Below, one piece after another: positions 11,570-25,259 of a stretch of 64,000 nt of DNA. The translations under genes were made by a program, and so were the position numbers. Position 1 is the first letter of the stretch. Each line of letters begins with the position of its first letter. The notes beneath the pieces are model-generated. The model saw only the letters and a list, made by a program, of their open reading frames with translations, made no database searches and was not told the DNA's origin. This stretch comes from Sinohyriopsis cumingii (lineage: Eukaryota > Mollusca > Bivalvia > Unionida > Unionidae). The stretch is taken from positions 138,080,268-138,144,267 of the forward strand of contig CM068827.1 of NCBI GenBank assembly GCA_028554795.2. The letters are read 5' to 3'.

Positions 11570-13349
11570 GAGGTTAGAGAATGTTGGATAATGGAAATGC
11601 GCCCACCACATTGCCTGTACGAACCAGTTCATATTCCATCACGACTAAACACATCAGCGAACATGTAGACGGTGGTATTTGCACTCGTGCATAGCAGACT
11701 CACTCGCATAGCGACTTAGTAATTAATTCTCATCTTTCTACAAAGTCATTCTGGATTTCAATGAAATAACTCAAGCACTATAGGATTAATGAATAAGGAT
11801 TACAAATATACACCAAACGGAACGGAAAGGGCTGTCCCTGCGTTTTGCAAGAGAATGCTTGCTAATACTAGGGAGAAATAATACTTAATACAAATAATAC
11901 TCTCATGCAAGTTAAAGGTATTTTTAATTTGTACTAAAGGGTGATTTGAACCTAGGTACGTGGGTAAACGCACCAGTCCATATTTCGTCGAGACTAAGCT
12001 TACATCACCAAAACGTATTCTCCAAAGTCGGTGATATATGCATAATCACTTAAGCACACGTCCTAAACAACATCAGAATAACCCGGGATGGGGTATTGGG
12101 ATAGTTATTTTAATTAAACGACTCTTTCTGAAGTAATTATTTAGGACTGTAGGAAAGAATGAGCGTCAAAATCCTTGATATATGCAATTCAAACACCTGA
12201 CATATGTGCCAAGAAAGATAAGTATAACAGAGTAAGGAACATCTAGACGTCTGATAATTAGCTTAGGCTAAAACTCACCAATAGGCGTGGGTCTGGTCAT
12301 GGGTGTGGTCGTAAACGCAGCAGGTGGCATGGTGGTATTTCCTGGATGTCAACGAAAACAGTATTATTTAAATCGCATGCGTAAATTGAAATTAATTTTC
12401 CACCAGTTCAATTTCTTATTAACTTCTGTTTTCTCTTTTCATTTTTCACTCAGTCGGAGTCAGAAATAACAACAGTATGTTAGATTTGATATAGGAACGA
12501 AGCAACAAAGTATATAACACTATTTTAGGATTATTGTAATGGTGCAAAATTTGGCAAATATGTTCGCAGTTCATTCTGACGTGGTCAGCGTGACACGTAA
12601 CAATTAAGATTGACGTATGGGCTAGGTTCGCCATACATTGATAGCTTGCGATTGTCAATCTATGCTTTGGGTAGGACGAGAGTGAATTTTAATTTGGACC
12701 CGCTAGGAAAACGGTCCGACATATATGTCAATGTAGGGTTAACTGGAGAAAGTGACAAAATAGAGACAAGGCAGAGACAAATGTTTGGAAATCATGGGTG
12801 GTTTATAGCAGGTTTCATGAAATAAAATTGCCGAGGAATAGTTATTAATAAAGACAGACTAGAGAGAATAATTCGGACTTATAAGGAAGTGTCACAATTC
12901 AGGGTTAGAGTTGTTGTTGTTGTTGTAGGGTTTAACGCCATTTTTCAGCACACGATAGACTATACATGGCGGCCAGTATTAATGGTGGAGGAAGAACCCA
13001 GGAAAACCCCGGAAAGAACCACCGACCCACGAGAAGCTACTGGCAAGCTTTCTCACATACCCACGTTGGCTGAATCCGAGACTCGAACCCACGCAGACAG
13101 AGGTGAGATGGCAGTGATCCGTAACGGACAGCGCTTAAGACCACTCGGCCACTCGGAGCCCCTCAGGGTTAGAGAAAGTTCATTTTCATTGGCTAAGCTA
13201 AGCAAGGCGGTGTTTGTTCCAAGACGAAATATCAAAATTGTTTTTATGCCAAAAGGACAGTCATGGGGAGTCCGAGGAAATTAATACGTAATTTTTCTCG
13301 TTAAATACATCGTTCAAGGACGGGGTCTGGAAGAATTTGAGAGACCCAT

Positions 13350-13411
<62 letters not shown>

Positions 13412-14209
13412 TGCTTTGTATAAAAATGAGCCAGGTTCTAAAAGGCACAAAGGTAGTGTCTAATTCAAACATAATATGCTTTTTGATGTCATTTTGAAAT
13501 TATTTGCTGAATTCATTCGTTTCAAATTCATGCATCAAGTTTCTGTGAGTTAGGTAGCTAAATGTTTTGCATGCATTTGTTTTGAATGCTATATGACTCA
13601 TGTATAATATGAATTTTTCAAATTGCCACCTTCACATGTAATATAAATCATTTGTTGTGTGAATTTCATGCATTACTCTTATATGATAATTAATTTCTTT
13701 ATCTTAAATGATATGTAGCACGTGTCTATGTGAACGCTAATTAGCAAGTAATGTAGCCAAAAAAGTACGCGAAGGTTATTAATTCATCTGTATAATTAAG
13801 TTGTGAATTCTCTTAACCGAGGAAAATCGGCACATATCGACCGACATCTTCAGCTAGTAACGTAAAGTCTACAGTGGGATGAAATAGTTTATCTCAGCAG
13901 TTTAGTTACATTATCGTCCTATTAGGAATGCGACTAGCAGCTGAGGAAAAAGATGTTAATGTAAGATAATAGGGATAAATGTATCAGTATCACGTTGCGA
14001 ACTGACTACATTAGCTTAGTTCTGGTGAATTACGATAAGACGATATCTGACATAAAAAGAGTGGTAAGATTGATCTATGCCAGAAAAGAAAATCCTGACA
14101 AACATTTAGGTTGCATTTTGTTTATTTGAAGGGAGAAAAAAAAAATCCATACCAGTGCACCCAGCTGTGGGAAAAGGCTGCAGTAAATTTACGGTTGAGG
14201 ACCCGAAGT

Positions 14210-14265
<56 letters not shown>

Positions 14266-17200
14266 CGGCCGTTGCAACGGCTAATTGCATTCATTTAGCA
14301 CACATTTTGTAATTCTATTTGTACTAACTGTATTGTATTATATTTAGTTTGAGTCTGTTGTTGGGATATTAAAAATAGAATACCATAAATGGGATCCTCC
14401 ATGAGCCTAAGGTTTGCATACTGGACTCGCAGTCAATGTTTTCGGTTGCAAACCCTGCGCAGACCCGACGTAGCATGATGTGTTGGATATAACAGTTCGT
14501 TCCATAATTATGGCAGTATATTGCTTTGATATGCCGTTAAACACCAATTGATAAATCAATCAGTATAATTTGACAAATTTTATCAAATTGATATAAAGTG
14601 AAATAACATTAGGAAAACAAAATATTCTAGCTTATAAAATGTTTTAGTATAAATATTTAAAATCTTGCTTTTCTATATTATAATAAAACTTATATGACAT
14701 AAATTACTAATTTTTTATTGTTTTGTTTGTTTTAGACTGACCATATAAATTATGTAAAGATGACACGGCTTATTGCTTCCTCAAGGAAATCTTCCTCATC
14801 GTCAAGCAATAATAATACTGCGTACCTTAAAGAGGCGTGCATTGTCCGATTATGCATCAATGCATTTCACCATTTTTCAAGTACATATGCATACATTTAG
14901 TGTTTATGCACAAGTGATGTAGATGGACGCCAAGTAATATTTTATGCATTTTTCGATCAGAAATAGAAAGAAGAAAGAAAGAACAACACAAATCGGTACC
15001 AATAAATTCTATAGACCTAGACCAGAATCTCTCGGCATAGAGCTTAGTCTCGCTAGCGTCTTATGCGTATCTGCTGTATGCAGAAGCGTACTAACGGGAG
15101 GGGTGAGGGGTGACAGGGCAGTTGCCCTGAGCATCAAATCTCCTGGGGCACCAAAACATCTTTGGGCCTTCATCTTCGCCCCGGGCGCCAATTGCCCTTA
15201 GTACTCTACTGACTGTGTGTTAGGTACCGCCATATTAAAGATGTAAACTGTATCAAGTATATGAAAGCATAAGAGGATCCCAAAATGTTCCTTGTATTAA
15301 TATGCCCATTTCTGTTCATTACAGTAACAGCACTACAGCTCAGCTCGCACATTGTTCACATTGGGACACCGTCCTTGAGGACTTTACCGCTGCTGCAACG
15401 CTTTACATTTGGTCTTAAAATGCCACCTGGACAAAACCATACGCTTTGATAACTGAATCTAACCCAGTTCAGATAGCATTTCCTAAGATCTTCTTCACAC
15501 GATGACCTTAGTGCAGAATGTACAGATTTTACCTAATACACAAGAGGAAAAAGTTTGGAATTATTTATTTTACAGAGATGGGGTTCATAGCTGACGACGA
15601 TATACGGTAGAAAATGACAGACATCAAAATATGTCAGTAAAGTTGAAAGGAGGTTCATGAGAAGTACCAGTCATACAGTCTAGTTCTTTAGCTCTTAGTA
15701 TCAATTTGATGTCAATCTGTTATTAACGTTGAAAGATAGCATCCAGTCAATACGCTCGAATGTTAATGAGCGGGGACATGAATCTATAGTCTTAGACGAT
15801 TTATAGGTCGAAACAGTCTTATATCAACAGGGGCTCCACCAGGATTGTTTTCAAGTGGTCGGTCAAACAAGCAGTGGTCAGCTATTTCGCTTTGCGTATG
15901 CAGGCCAGATGCAACACATGCACGTTCCCTTTCATGGTAGGATATAACTCACTGCTGCATTAACTATATACAAATCAGCTCACACATTTACACGAATAGA
16001 CATATATATAGAAAGATAAACGGGGTTTTGCAACATAACAATTAGCTAAATAATATATCAGTCATTTTAGTATCACGAACATTTTCAGCAAACTTACTGC
16101 ACATGCCGCAATAAACAGGACAGTTTTCCTTGGCCCACAAAAACATGCTCAGTTTGGTACAGACGTAGGTTCCATAGTCGCTACACTTCACCTTGTCTTT
16201 ACATGGAGGCACCGTATATGTGACACCTATAATAATGTAAAAGTGTAAAAACGTATAAAATTGAAGAGTAATACATGAGCAAAGAAGAAGGAGGAGGAGG
16301 AGGAGAAAAACACATTTAAAGTCATCTTTTTTGTTACGGGTAAATAAAAACAGAACAATGCATGTCAGTATGACTAGTTTGTTTGATAGTTTCTAAGACT
16401 TCTGAGCTAAGTGGTTTCACGGCTTTCATTGATTGGTGTCTTTATGTGAGAAATTCTTTATGAAAGATAATCGTTATGCTATCATTGTTATCCTATGTTT
16501 AGTGTACTTCGATATTAAAGATAACCGTTTATGCTAACATTGTTATCCTATGTTTAGTGTATTTCGATACTAAAGATAACCGTTATGCTAACATTGTTAT
16601 CCTATTCTTAATGTACTAAAATTAAAGAAACTTCAAACTCTTACCAGGAGTAAAATTTAACAGGCCTTTTAAAGAGTTTGCTTTCAAATGGAATTATTTA
16701 CATTGCTGTTTTTTTAAACTTGTTTGTATTGATCTATTTATCTTCATCTTTTGTTTATTTAATAAGGACTTAGTCATTTGTATTTACCGGCACAGAATCT
16801 GCAAAAGTATGGACAGTTTTTTCGTGCCCATGGCTCGTAGTCGGAGCAGACATCTCGCCCGTATCCGTCACAGTTCGGAATCAGATCCCTGCAACCGACA
16901 GTCGCATCGGTCATGGTGACTGTTTCCATGGTAGTGTTTATAAGCCAGGTCTCGTTTAATTTCACTGAAAAAATATGTAAAAACATAGGCACTTTCAACT
17001 GAAGTGGTAAGCTTTCAATTTGTTTTCTCTCGAAATTATGTCGGCCATTATATTATCCATTGTTCCGTTTTACGGCATAGGACGGGATAAAATTAAACAC
17101 ATACAGAGAAGAAAGAAAAATAAAATCGCACCACATCCCTGAAACAATTGCTTTTTCTTAGGAGTCACAGTCACTTTTTCAAGGACTTTCCGAATTTAGG

Positions 17201-20200
17201 ACCAAAAATGTATACATTTAAAATATAGAAATGTTATCGCTTCAAGTCAGCTAGAGTCGAGATTAAGCATTCATTCTCAAAATAAAATGCTCAGCCGTGG
17301 GCTCATTATTGTATACTCGTTATCGTACCTCTTCTCCCCACACTGTGTAGGTGGGAAAATATTCGTGCCATAATAAACATGGCAGCGACAGCTGTTTTTA
17401 ATGTACTGAAACATCAAATTTCTTCTATCATCCCTCAGCGTATTGAGATTCATATCCAGGCCACTGGTTTGATATACTCATCCATATTCGTTACAGAAGA
17501 TTTAGATAGTATTAGGAAGAAGTAGTCATTAAAAGAGGACAATAACTTGTTCTTTTTCTCGGAAAAAAATTGGTTTATACTAACCGTCACATGTTGCATA
17601 CGCTACAACACTTTCTAAGCTTCTTAAACCATCAAACGTGTCGACGTGGTACGCAAGCTTATGTCCGACATCATCAATACTAGCGATGCCTTCTAGCTCT
17701 GATTTGTCAGTACTGTTCCCGATTCCGATTGCAAACAGCGTGACGCCATGACGCCGAAGTCCTTCAGCCTGGATTTGCGTCGCTTCCGGGTAATGCGAGA
17801 AACCATCGGTGATAACTATGGCGATGTTTGGAGCCTTATCACCTACTCTTTCATGAGCAAAGCCTTCCAGTCTCAAAGTCTCGAGCGCATGCTCAGTATA
17901 GGTACCACCTTCCAGGTAGGTTATGTTATCGATGGCTTGAAAAATTTCCTTCTCTGTTCCGTATGCCTCTAGACCGAACCATATCTTGGGCTCGTTGCTG
18001 AAAGTCATAACTCCTATCCTCGTGTAATTGAAGTCAACGTTGAAAAATCGAATAATCTGCTTTACAAATAGCTTCATCTTGATGAAGTTAGAGAGGCCGA
18101 CACTGCTAGAGGAATCTAGGACAAACATGACATCAGCGAGCTTCGCAATACAATCTAAATAGTAAATAAAATTCAAGAGGACGATAAATACATCTCTATC
18201 GAATATCCAATCAATATATGATCTCAGCGATTAGTTAGCAGGTGTATATGTTGAAGTAGAAAGACAAACAGGGTTAATTTTTATGCAAACAAATGACTTT
18301 CTAGTGTTACCATAGTTGTAAAAGCGCAATGAATTTATTCTATCAGTCATAAAATATCCTAATTGTTTTATTCAAATATCTTTTACAAATCATCACATTT
18401 TCAATATATTCATCAGTTAAACACCATAAAGCTTCTCAGGTTAAAAAAAAGAAAATTATTTACTCTGCATTGAACGCCGTTTTTATGTTTTTCGGTCCAC
18501 CAATTATTATTCATCAGAATAGCTAGTCACGTGACAAAGAAATTCTGAATATTCAGAAAAATTATTTAACATCCATTCATGCATGTTGTCAGAATTTGAT
18601 ATTCTAGTGTAGCTTAGGGTATGGTCAGATCAATGCGGCCGTTGCAAGATAAAAAGAGACACTAAAGGAAGAAAGTCTTACCCCCTGATGTGTTCTTCCT
18701 GTCTTGAGCCGCATGCACTTGGATTAGTGAAAGAAAAAAAAAAAACATCAAATGATCAAGTTATAAATGGTAATTGCACTCTGCCTTGATTAACAACACA
18801 TATTGCTATATATCGAGAGAAAATTGCTTGAATAAATACTTAAATAGCTCTAGAGTTTTAATAAATGTACCACAGTAAATGTTTCAGTAAAGGCCTCTAT
18901 TATACGTAAGTCGCTTATTCGAAAATTTGGATTATCTGACAAAACACTCGATCCCTTTATGTTTTTATTATATAGAATTTGACTATTGTATTTGAAATAT
19001 TTAATTAGCAATGAAGATAAACAAGATAATTTAAATGGTTAATTGGCATTAATCATATATCAAATGAATTGGGAATCCAGTGTATTTGAAATAGTACATT
19101 GGTAATGACGATAGAGCAGATACATTTGAATGTGTTGTTTTTGAAATATTTAATTGGTAATGACGATAGAGCAAATGAGTTAGACTATATTGTTCTTGTT
19201 ATAAAGATTATTCACAGATATTCATAACTTGATTTTAGCTAATTTCTTGTTTGTAGAGGCATTCAACATTGTTCAATTGAGTTGTTGTGCCCTGCAGAAG
19301 TCAAATACATTGTTCAGTTCAGTAGTTATGCTCTGTCGAAGTCATCAAGATTGTTCAATTCAGGAGTTGTATTATGTCGAAGTCATAGAGATTGTTCAAT
19401 TCAGTTGCTATGCCCTGTCAAATTCATCGAGATTGTTCAATTCAGTTGCTGTGCTCTGTCAAATTCATCGCGATTGTTCAATTCAGTGTTATGCTCTGCA
19501 GAAGTCTTCCACTATGTTCAAATGGAACTTTACTCTGCAATAAAATAGCTTCCAATGTTGAATTGTGAATAAATATACACATTCACAGCAAGTAAACAAC
19601 CACGAAATAAATAAAGATAAATAAATAAGTAAATAAACAAATATACAATTCTTACTTTGATGTGTTGTGGGTTTCACCACAAAAAAGGTAGTCAACAAAA
19701 AGCCTGAAAAAGTAGAAACTGAAATTAAGCTGATCCATTCATCTAAAGGTGCGTACTTGATCATTCCAAAAATGCAAGAATAGAATGGGAGTGTATCTGT
19801 ACAGTGATGCCTGCAAGTATCTTTATAGTTGGGGTGCAAAACCACCACCCGACGTTATACAAGTACGTTTACCGATGCTACCGATGCTGCCTACGTAATT
19901 ACGAAAACGTCCATTGCATATATGCATACATGCTATTATAAGCAAGGTGTCTCTTATCGAACGAATATAATACCAGTATGAGCGTGGCTTGAAGTCCATT
20001 GTTTTTCCTTATATCCAAAGAAACTCAAGAAGTAGTACAAAAAAGGGCGTTTTGCCTCGTTCGTTACCCTATGAGCCCTCGGCCACCCGTCCTCGCTTCT
20101 AGCCCACATGACAGGCTAACCCCCACGCGGCCCATGATATTTTGGTTACTTTTTGGCCGGAGGATTGGTAGAGGTGTAAGCACCCACGTAACGTGACTGT

Positions 20201-23200
20201 CTCAGTCTTTGAAGTTAGAGTCAAGTACGGGTTCCATTGCCCCCATAGGGTATCGAATAAGGGCAAACAGTCACTTCTATACTACTCTGAAGCGATTGTA
20301 GAAAGAATAAAGCTCCGTAGAGAGAATGAGTGATGATCAATGGTAGCAATCAATATAGACGCGCTGCTAAGCTAACTATTTTAGCTTGATGTGCATTGAT
20401 TGTTTTCCCACAGTGTGCTACATGTATATTATTCATTTTATGTTTGTGGAAAAAACTCCATAGCTAAGTCGTGAATATAGATTTTATCAAGTGCTAGGAA
20501 CTACGTAATATAGAAAATATTAAGCAACATACAGGGATTCGATTGTCAAAGCATTATGAATGAGTTTATTGATGATGCTAGCAATGACGTAATCCTGTCA
20601 AAAGATTGGACGATCAGAGATATAGCAGAACAACTTAAATCACGGTATCGTTTGAATGCGTCATACAGATTCATAAAAGTGACCCAAACAATGTTGTACA
20701 AATTATACTGAACAAACCCAAAATAGACAGATACACTAGTAAAAATGGTAGTGACCTTAGAATAGTACGAACCAAACATTGGCAGATTTTTGACTCAAAC
20801 AAAACCTTAAAGAAACTGCAAAATATCGTACATGAAAGAGAATATTCCCCCCAAAAAAGGGAATAACTGCGTCTGAAGTGAGTGACATTTTTGAAGATGT
20901 CTGTGAAGAAAATGTTTCAGATCAAACTTTAGGATCATAGTTATAACAATAGGGTGCAAAATTTATTTCACAGGTCACATTACGGCACCGCAAAAAAGTG
21001 TCAGCGCAAGTATCTAATGAAGTTCGTATATGTTATGGGACAAAGTGGATTAAATTCCTGATGCTAGGCTTGTCAAAACTTCTCATATTCGAGTTTTACT
21101 ATGACAAGGTCCAACCGTTTAAGCAGGATAGGGCCAAGATGATGTACACCGACACTGACTCACTGCTGATGCAAATCAGCACCTATGATGTGTACGCGGA
21201 CATTGAAAAGCCAAGTTTGGCCAGTGAATCTGAGACGAACGAGTATCCAAAAGAACATCCACTGTGGTGGGCAGGTTCAAAGATGAATGCTCGGGTAGGC
21301 TGTTTGAAGGCATTATGGTACTGCGACCAAACAATTCTCAGTCTTGCCAGGCTGCAAAAGCATTAAAATTGCCAAAGGTGTTCAACGGGTGATTGTGCAG
21401 AAACCCCTAAAAAAAACTTGCTCTACCTAGAATGCCTTCGAGACCATCGTGATTTCTCACACACGTCGAATATGATCCGATCCAAAAACCATCGCATGGT
21501 GTATACTGATGCACCGTGGCCAGTTTGTCCCCGCTGAATACCAAGCGATCGATACTGCTCGAGGGGATCATCACTTACGCGTTTGGTCAGCGCGATATTA
21601 CAAATGACATAGGGTGACGACTTATCAACACCAAACCTGGTGGCAGTTCTGTACCTTCTGAAACGACTTAAAATTCCTCTCGCTCAGATGCATGGCTGGA
21701 AGGTATTGCTATCTCACAGTGGGGTTTGAGCAAACGGTTGCTCATCTGATTAAGTCCGCCAGAGATATTGCTGAGTGTACTAAGCATATTAAAAACGCCA
21801 CCAGAACCACCGTGTAATAAATATTTGCACGTACGGGAACCTAAGAAACCTCTGATCCTGCTCTTAAAATAGCCAAACGCACTAAGGATAACAAGAAATC
21901 CACAAGAGCAACTGCAGAGACAACCGAACGTTTTCCAGAGGCGATCGAGGAAGTCAAAGAAGACGTTGAAGAACTTGGTGAGGTCCAGGGTGTACTCGCC
22001 AAAGGTACCCAGGCACTTAGCAAGGACGTGATGAGAGAGGCTCTTGCCCAAGTACTAAATATGCCACCTGACTGCAAGTCAGAGCTAAGAACAATGATTT
22101 TTAACGAAGTAGCTCGCCATTCGATTTTGTGAATATCCTACAGTTGTTGCCCTTAGTAAACCTTCCAACTAGAAAATCCTCATCATCAAACTGCCATCAA
22201 AGATACATACTAAATACATGAATGTTGGATGGGCTAGAATGGTATTCAGGGAATTTTGGAGAAAGAAACAAGCTACTGGTGTTCGATGAGATTATTTTAA
22301 CCAAGCACATACGGCATGTACAGAAGGAAAAACTGAAGAAAGTGAAGCGTTTTGGAGAGAAGTTGTGCAAATGGGAGCACCATCACAACCACACGCGGTA
22401 GAACAAAGTCATATGACGCGAATACCTCGACCAATTCTCGAACATACAGAACAATACAAGTGTATCAGCTACACTCATCTGCGCCTAAATCTGAGCAAAG
22501 GAAACAAAATGTCACTTAATTTCACCCAATGGAAAAAAAAAACGCGTGAAAGGTAGAACAATCTAAAGTTACTGGCCACTAGATAGTAAAACCCAAATGG
22601 GAAGCACCCTGACCACACTTGAATGGAAGCGATAACACGAGGAAGAAGCAAGAAAATTTGAAAGGGTCCTTAAATGGAGCTAATATAGAATTTGAGTGGT
22701 CAAGCGGTCCGATGAAGGGAAAAACAATAAATACGACAAGTGGATAGTCAAACAAATAAGAAAGTATGAACACTTACAGGCAAAACAAGAAAAGAAAGGA
22801 GAGGACCTTCGTGGTGAACGACGGTGCGACCCAAGCGATCTTACTGATCGATTGGAAATTCTCGAGGAAGCAGTTCGTGCGAGCAACAATCTATCCGTAG
22901 TTATCAATGAAGGCACATAGACTTGTTAGCGAATACGCTCCAATCATCGCATTAACAGAGCCACGTACCGTGCGCTGATGCACGAACTTGTTGAACATAT
23001 TCACGAAATATACGACGCAGGTGATGAGCTCTGAAACGATTGAAACGCTCAGCATCTTGCTCGAAATCTATGATTGAATGTAACAGGTGGGTGTAAATAG
23101 AGCCCAGAGCATAACCTCGACGATATCATCTCATTTACGAAACCAGAATTCACTGTGACTTTTCCTTCACTTGTGAGAGTTTGGGATTCGCTCACACTTG

Positions 23201-25247
23201 AGATTGCACTAGAATCGTTGCAAAGTGTATGAACTCTGTCCCAATGTCTGATCCCAAACTTTTGTGGATCAGCCCGCGAATAAAAATAATTGTTTTTTCA
23301 GTAAGCAGTGCTGTAGACTGGCAAAGTTTTACAAATTTTTATACGTGCTCATGAGCTTACACTAAGTGCTATCATTACCATCGAATCTCAAAGGATATTG
23401 AATGGTCTTCCATAACGTCAATGTTAAGTTGTCCTGGCGACATTCCTGAAGATAAGCGATTCTTGCGTGTGGGATATCATAACGTGTCTGACATTGTGAG
23501 AATTACTTCAACGACGCAATTTAATTTAACATGAGACGCCGTCGATTGCAGTTGCGAAAGCAGGTCCGAGCCGTCAGGCGTAGTTGTACATGAGTACAAT
23601 TTCTTTAGGTTTTCACCCACTGTGAACCAAGTGACGTGATCATGATAACACCCTCGAAATCTGTTTATCGTTGATTGACACATATTTGTATTTCCTTAAG
23701 TGAATCAAGCCGGGCACATGATATATGTGCTGAGTAAAATATTTACGATACAGCCTTACACATTAGATATCGGCCTGGCATATAAGAATAACAGTGACGT
23801 CGGAGGCAGCAAATTAATCTCAAGTCAACTGCATTTCTGAGATCGCGTCTATTCCAAATCACTTGTGGCCACACAGAACAGACTTAATACAATCAGTAAA
23901 TTGTACTAGGTAGCAATATAATAACCAGTGCGGCAGAGTTTGAGGCTGTGCTGTCAGTAATGAAAAATGACAGACAACTTGTAGCACAAATAAAAAATGT
24001 GCCGTTGCAGATTTACAAAAAGTAAAAATGGAGATAAAACGCAGTCTTCCCCCAGCGTCCATGTACTGATCGCTGCCATAAATTAATTTTTGCCAGTCTG
24101 AGTAACATCAATAGCATCACTTACTCTCTCTGCAGAGATGTTTCTTTCCACAATGGTGGCAGATTAGCAAAGAGTAGCACGAAATGGGCTGTTTGACTTC
24201 TTTGATACCTTATGATGATATGGATACGACTAGGAGACAATATCCTCCATATCTGACACACTTGCGTCACGTTTGTGTTTACAACACTACTAACCACTCA
24301 CAAAATAGTATGTAACATAATGGGGCGAGTGCTGGATAGCTTGTCATTGGGGTTAGAGGCAAGGACGAGTGGCCGAGAACTCATAAGGTAACGAATGAAG
24401 CAAATCGTTCATTTGGATACTACTCATGATAACAGTCGTTGCAAACTGAAATAATCTTAAATACGCGAACACTACAACGAATTTTTCCCTAATCACCCAA
24501 ACGACCATATATCATTAACTGCATTGTTCTAGCTTCACTTTGTTTTGACTGATTAGTATGCCATTCTCAACCGCACATTAGTACTTCAATCCATGAATTA
24601 CAATACATGACCCGCACATTCAATACAAATAATTCTTCTGATCTTGAATTATTACCATATATACTTAAACTAGCCACATAATTCCCTTTGGTAATAAATT
24701 ACCGAGGGTCCATTTTTGTAAAACTAATCTATGCTGTTATAAAGTCTAGTGAATGCTGTACATTATGACGCCTGCTCCTAGACACTGGCTCATTGCTCTC
24801 GCAGAGAAATATTTTCCTGAATATTTTCTAACATTGACTCGCCATAATCGATAAATAATTCTGTAATCCTGCAAAACTATTCACGGAGACGTAAATACAA
24901 ATGTTTCATACCTTAGGTTTATTACAAATATATATACATATATACGTTCAAACATATATCCATACATGGAAAGATTACGCACTTGTAAGCAGAACTGAAT
25001 ATTTTCCAATCTATTTTACATATTTATAATTATGTAAATATGGCCCATAAAAGAGCTTGCTATAAATTCCTATTACATCACTAATTTGTTTCGAGGATAT
25101 GTTTCTTGAAGAAGTAGCATTTTTATTTAGCAGAGTTTTTTCCCACTCGAATTATTGAAAAGGGTGTGAATGCTTACCACTGCTTGTAATTCCTAATAAA
25201 AACATAATCAGAAATTGCAACATCGAGGAGGATCCTATTTTCGCCAT
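11261..25247 (-). CDS. Secreted vWA-ShKT protein, seven-exon host gene
   Basis: Seven minus-strand exons fit together: 25247-25178 (signal peptide), 18702-18682 (microexon), 18154-17585 (vWA), 16964-16788 (ShKT 1), 16226-16098 (ShKT 2), 12341-12279 (Pro/Thr-rich linker), 11448 to about 11261 (ShKT 3). Every junction has a GT donor and AG acceptor, and every intron is phase 1, the usual sign of shuffled extracellular modules. The product would be a secreted matrix or adhesion protein, with metal-dependent ligand binding through vWA and three Cys-rich toxin-like (ShKT) folds, which are common in animal extracellular proteins. Role unknown. Introns contain SINEs, microsatellites and, in intron 1, the relic element at 20031-24424. 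The 3' end and further exons are uncertain. Confidence 0.75.
11297..11332. repeat. (GA)n microsatellite
   Basis: GA repeat inside the last predicted exon or its flank. Confidence 0.9.
11519..11568. repeat. (CA)n microsatellite
   Basis: CA repeat with one interruption. Confidence 0.9.
12279..12341 (-). CDS. Exon 6: Pro/Thr-rich linker
   Basis: A 63-nt phase 1-1 exon encoding NTTMPPAAFTTTPMTRPTPI, flanked by acceptor GACATCCAG and donor GTGAGT. It would be a mucin-like spacer between ShKT domains. Confidence 0.6.
12908..13173 (-). repeat. SINE family A, best copy
   Basis: On the minus strand the 5' head has an A-box (TGGCCGAGTGG) and B-box (GGTTCGAGTCTC), a tRNA-derived RNA polymerase III promoter. 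A conserved body follows (CTGGCCGCCATGTATAG, CTGAAAAATGGCGTTAAACCC), then a CAA-repeat tail. Three further copies lie at 10795, 26368 and 29315. Confidence 0.85.
13353..13407. repeat. (GA)n microsatellite
   Basis: About 27 GA units. Confidence 0.95.
14216..14263. repeat. (GA)n microsatellite
   Basis: About 23 GA units. Confidence 0.95.
14397..14563 (+). repeat. Second SINE type
   Basis: B-box-like GGTTGCAAACC at 14454 lies downstream of an A-box-like GAGCCTAAGG. The element ends in TGCCGTTAAACACCAATTGATAAATCAATCA, a tail style common for molluscan SINEs. It is distinct from family A. Confidence 0.45.
16098..16226 (-). CDS. Exon 5: second ShKT domain
   Basis: Reads VTYTVPPC, DKVKC, DYGTYVC, WAKENCPVYCGMC, a six-cysteine ShKT domain. 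Acceptor TTATTATAG, donor GTAAGT, phase 1. This exon has too few residues to form a long open frame and is easily missed. Confidence 0.8.
16465..16625. repeat. About 60-bp tandem repeat, 2.5 copies
   Basis: The block GATAACCGTTATGCTAACAT followed by TGTTATCCTATGTTTAGTGTA is repeated three times with decay, inside an intron. Confidence 0.8.
16788..16964 (-). CDS. Exon 4: first ShKT domain
   Basis: After a short Thr-rich lead with an N-glycosylation-like NTT, six cysteines are spaced C-RDLIPN-C-DGYGRDV-C-SDYEPWARKN-C-PYF-C-RF-C, the ShKT pattern. Acceptor TTTTTTCAG and donor GTAAAT, phase 1 at both ends. Confidence 0.85.
17585..18154 (-). CDS. Exon 3: von Willebrand factor A domain
   Basis: A 190-residue exon starting (D)CIAKLADVMFVLDSSSSVG, with the MIDAS DxSxS motif, then the conserved GGTYTEHAL threonine loop and IAIVITDGFS with the MIDAS aspartate. 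It ends ATCDG at a GTTAGT donor. It is complete as a vWA domain, so the metal site looks functional. Confidence 0.9.
18682..18702 (-). CDS. Exon 2: 21-nt microexon
   Basis: Encodes about seven residues (DRKNTSG) between an AG acceptor preceded by a T-rich tract plus CTAAT branch-like site and a GTAAG donor. An alternative AG 15 nt upstream would keep the frame and give 36 nt. The phase matches exons 1 and 3. Confidence 0.5.
19256..19505. repeat. About 54-bp minisatellite, five copies
   Basis: Units carry TTGTTCAATTCAGTTGCTAT followed by GCCCTGTCAAATTCATCGAGA. The open frames seen here are products of the repeat. Confidence 0.85.
20031..20118 (+). repeat. Left inverted repeat of relic element
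   Basis: Begins AGTAGTAC and contains TCGTTCGTTACCCTATGAG and CTCGGCCACCCGTCCTCG, mirrored at 24337-24424 at roughly 70-75 per cent identity by eye. Confidence 0.65.
20998..21530 (+). pseudogene. DNA polymerase B C-terminal fragment, second lineage
   Basis: Contains the polymerase motif C region KMMYTDTDSLLMQISTYDVY, preceded by the SKLLIFEFYYD block and followed by EYPKEHPLW. A frame change near 21350 leads to KIAKGVQRVIVQKPL and the terminal NMIRSKNHRMVYTD block. The TDTDSLLM style differs from the YFDTDSCIYI of the three main copies and resembles the polymerase of the other large Polinton/adintovirus-type group. Stops and shifts make it non-functional. Confidence 0.7.
24337..24424 (-). 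repeat. Right inverted repeat of relic element
   Basis: Reverse complement reads AGTAGTATCC at the outer end, then TTCGTTACCTTATGAG and CTCGGCCACTCGTCCTTG. Confidence 0.65.
25178..25247 (-). CDS. Exon 1: signal peptide
   Basis: ATG at 25247 opens MAKIGSSS followed by a hydrophobic run (MLQFLIMFLLGIT) and SSG, a good secretory signal. The exon ends at a consensus donor (G|GTAAGC) in phase 1. Confidence 0.75.
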
Positions 25248-25259
25248 TCTGTAAAAAAA

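Larger units (their letters stand above)
20031..24424. mobile_element. Relic element with inverted ends and a second PolB lineage
   Basis: The ends form an imperfect inverted repeat of about 85 bp (20031-20118 against 24337-24424) sharing GTTACC(C/T)TATGAG, CTCGGCCAC(C/T)CGTCCT and a terminal AGTAGTA. The interior contains a decayed DNA polymerase B fragment and several short degraded open frames (21.8-22.1 kb; 22696-22920, highly charged, with NKYDKWIVKQIRKYEHLQ) that I cannot identify. Flanks TCAAGA and TCATGA (if the right end is set at 24423) are a 5/6 match to a 6-bp target duplication. At 4.4 kb it would be internally deleted. Confidence 0.6.
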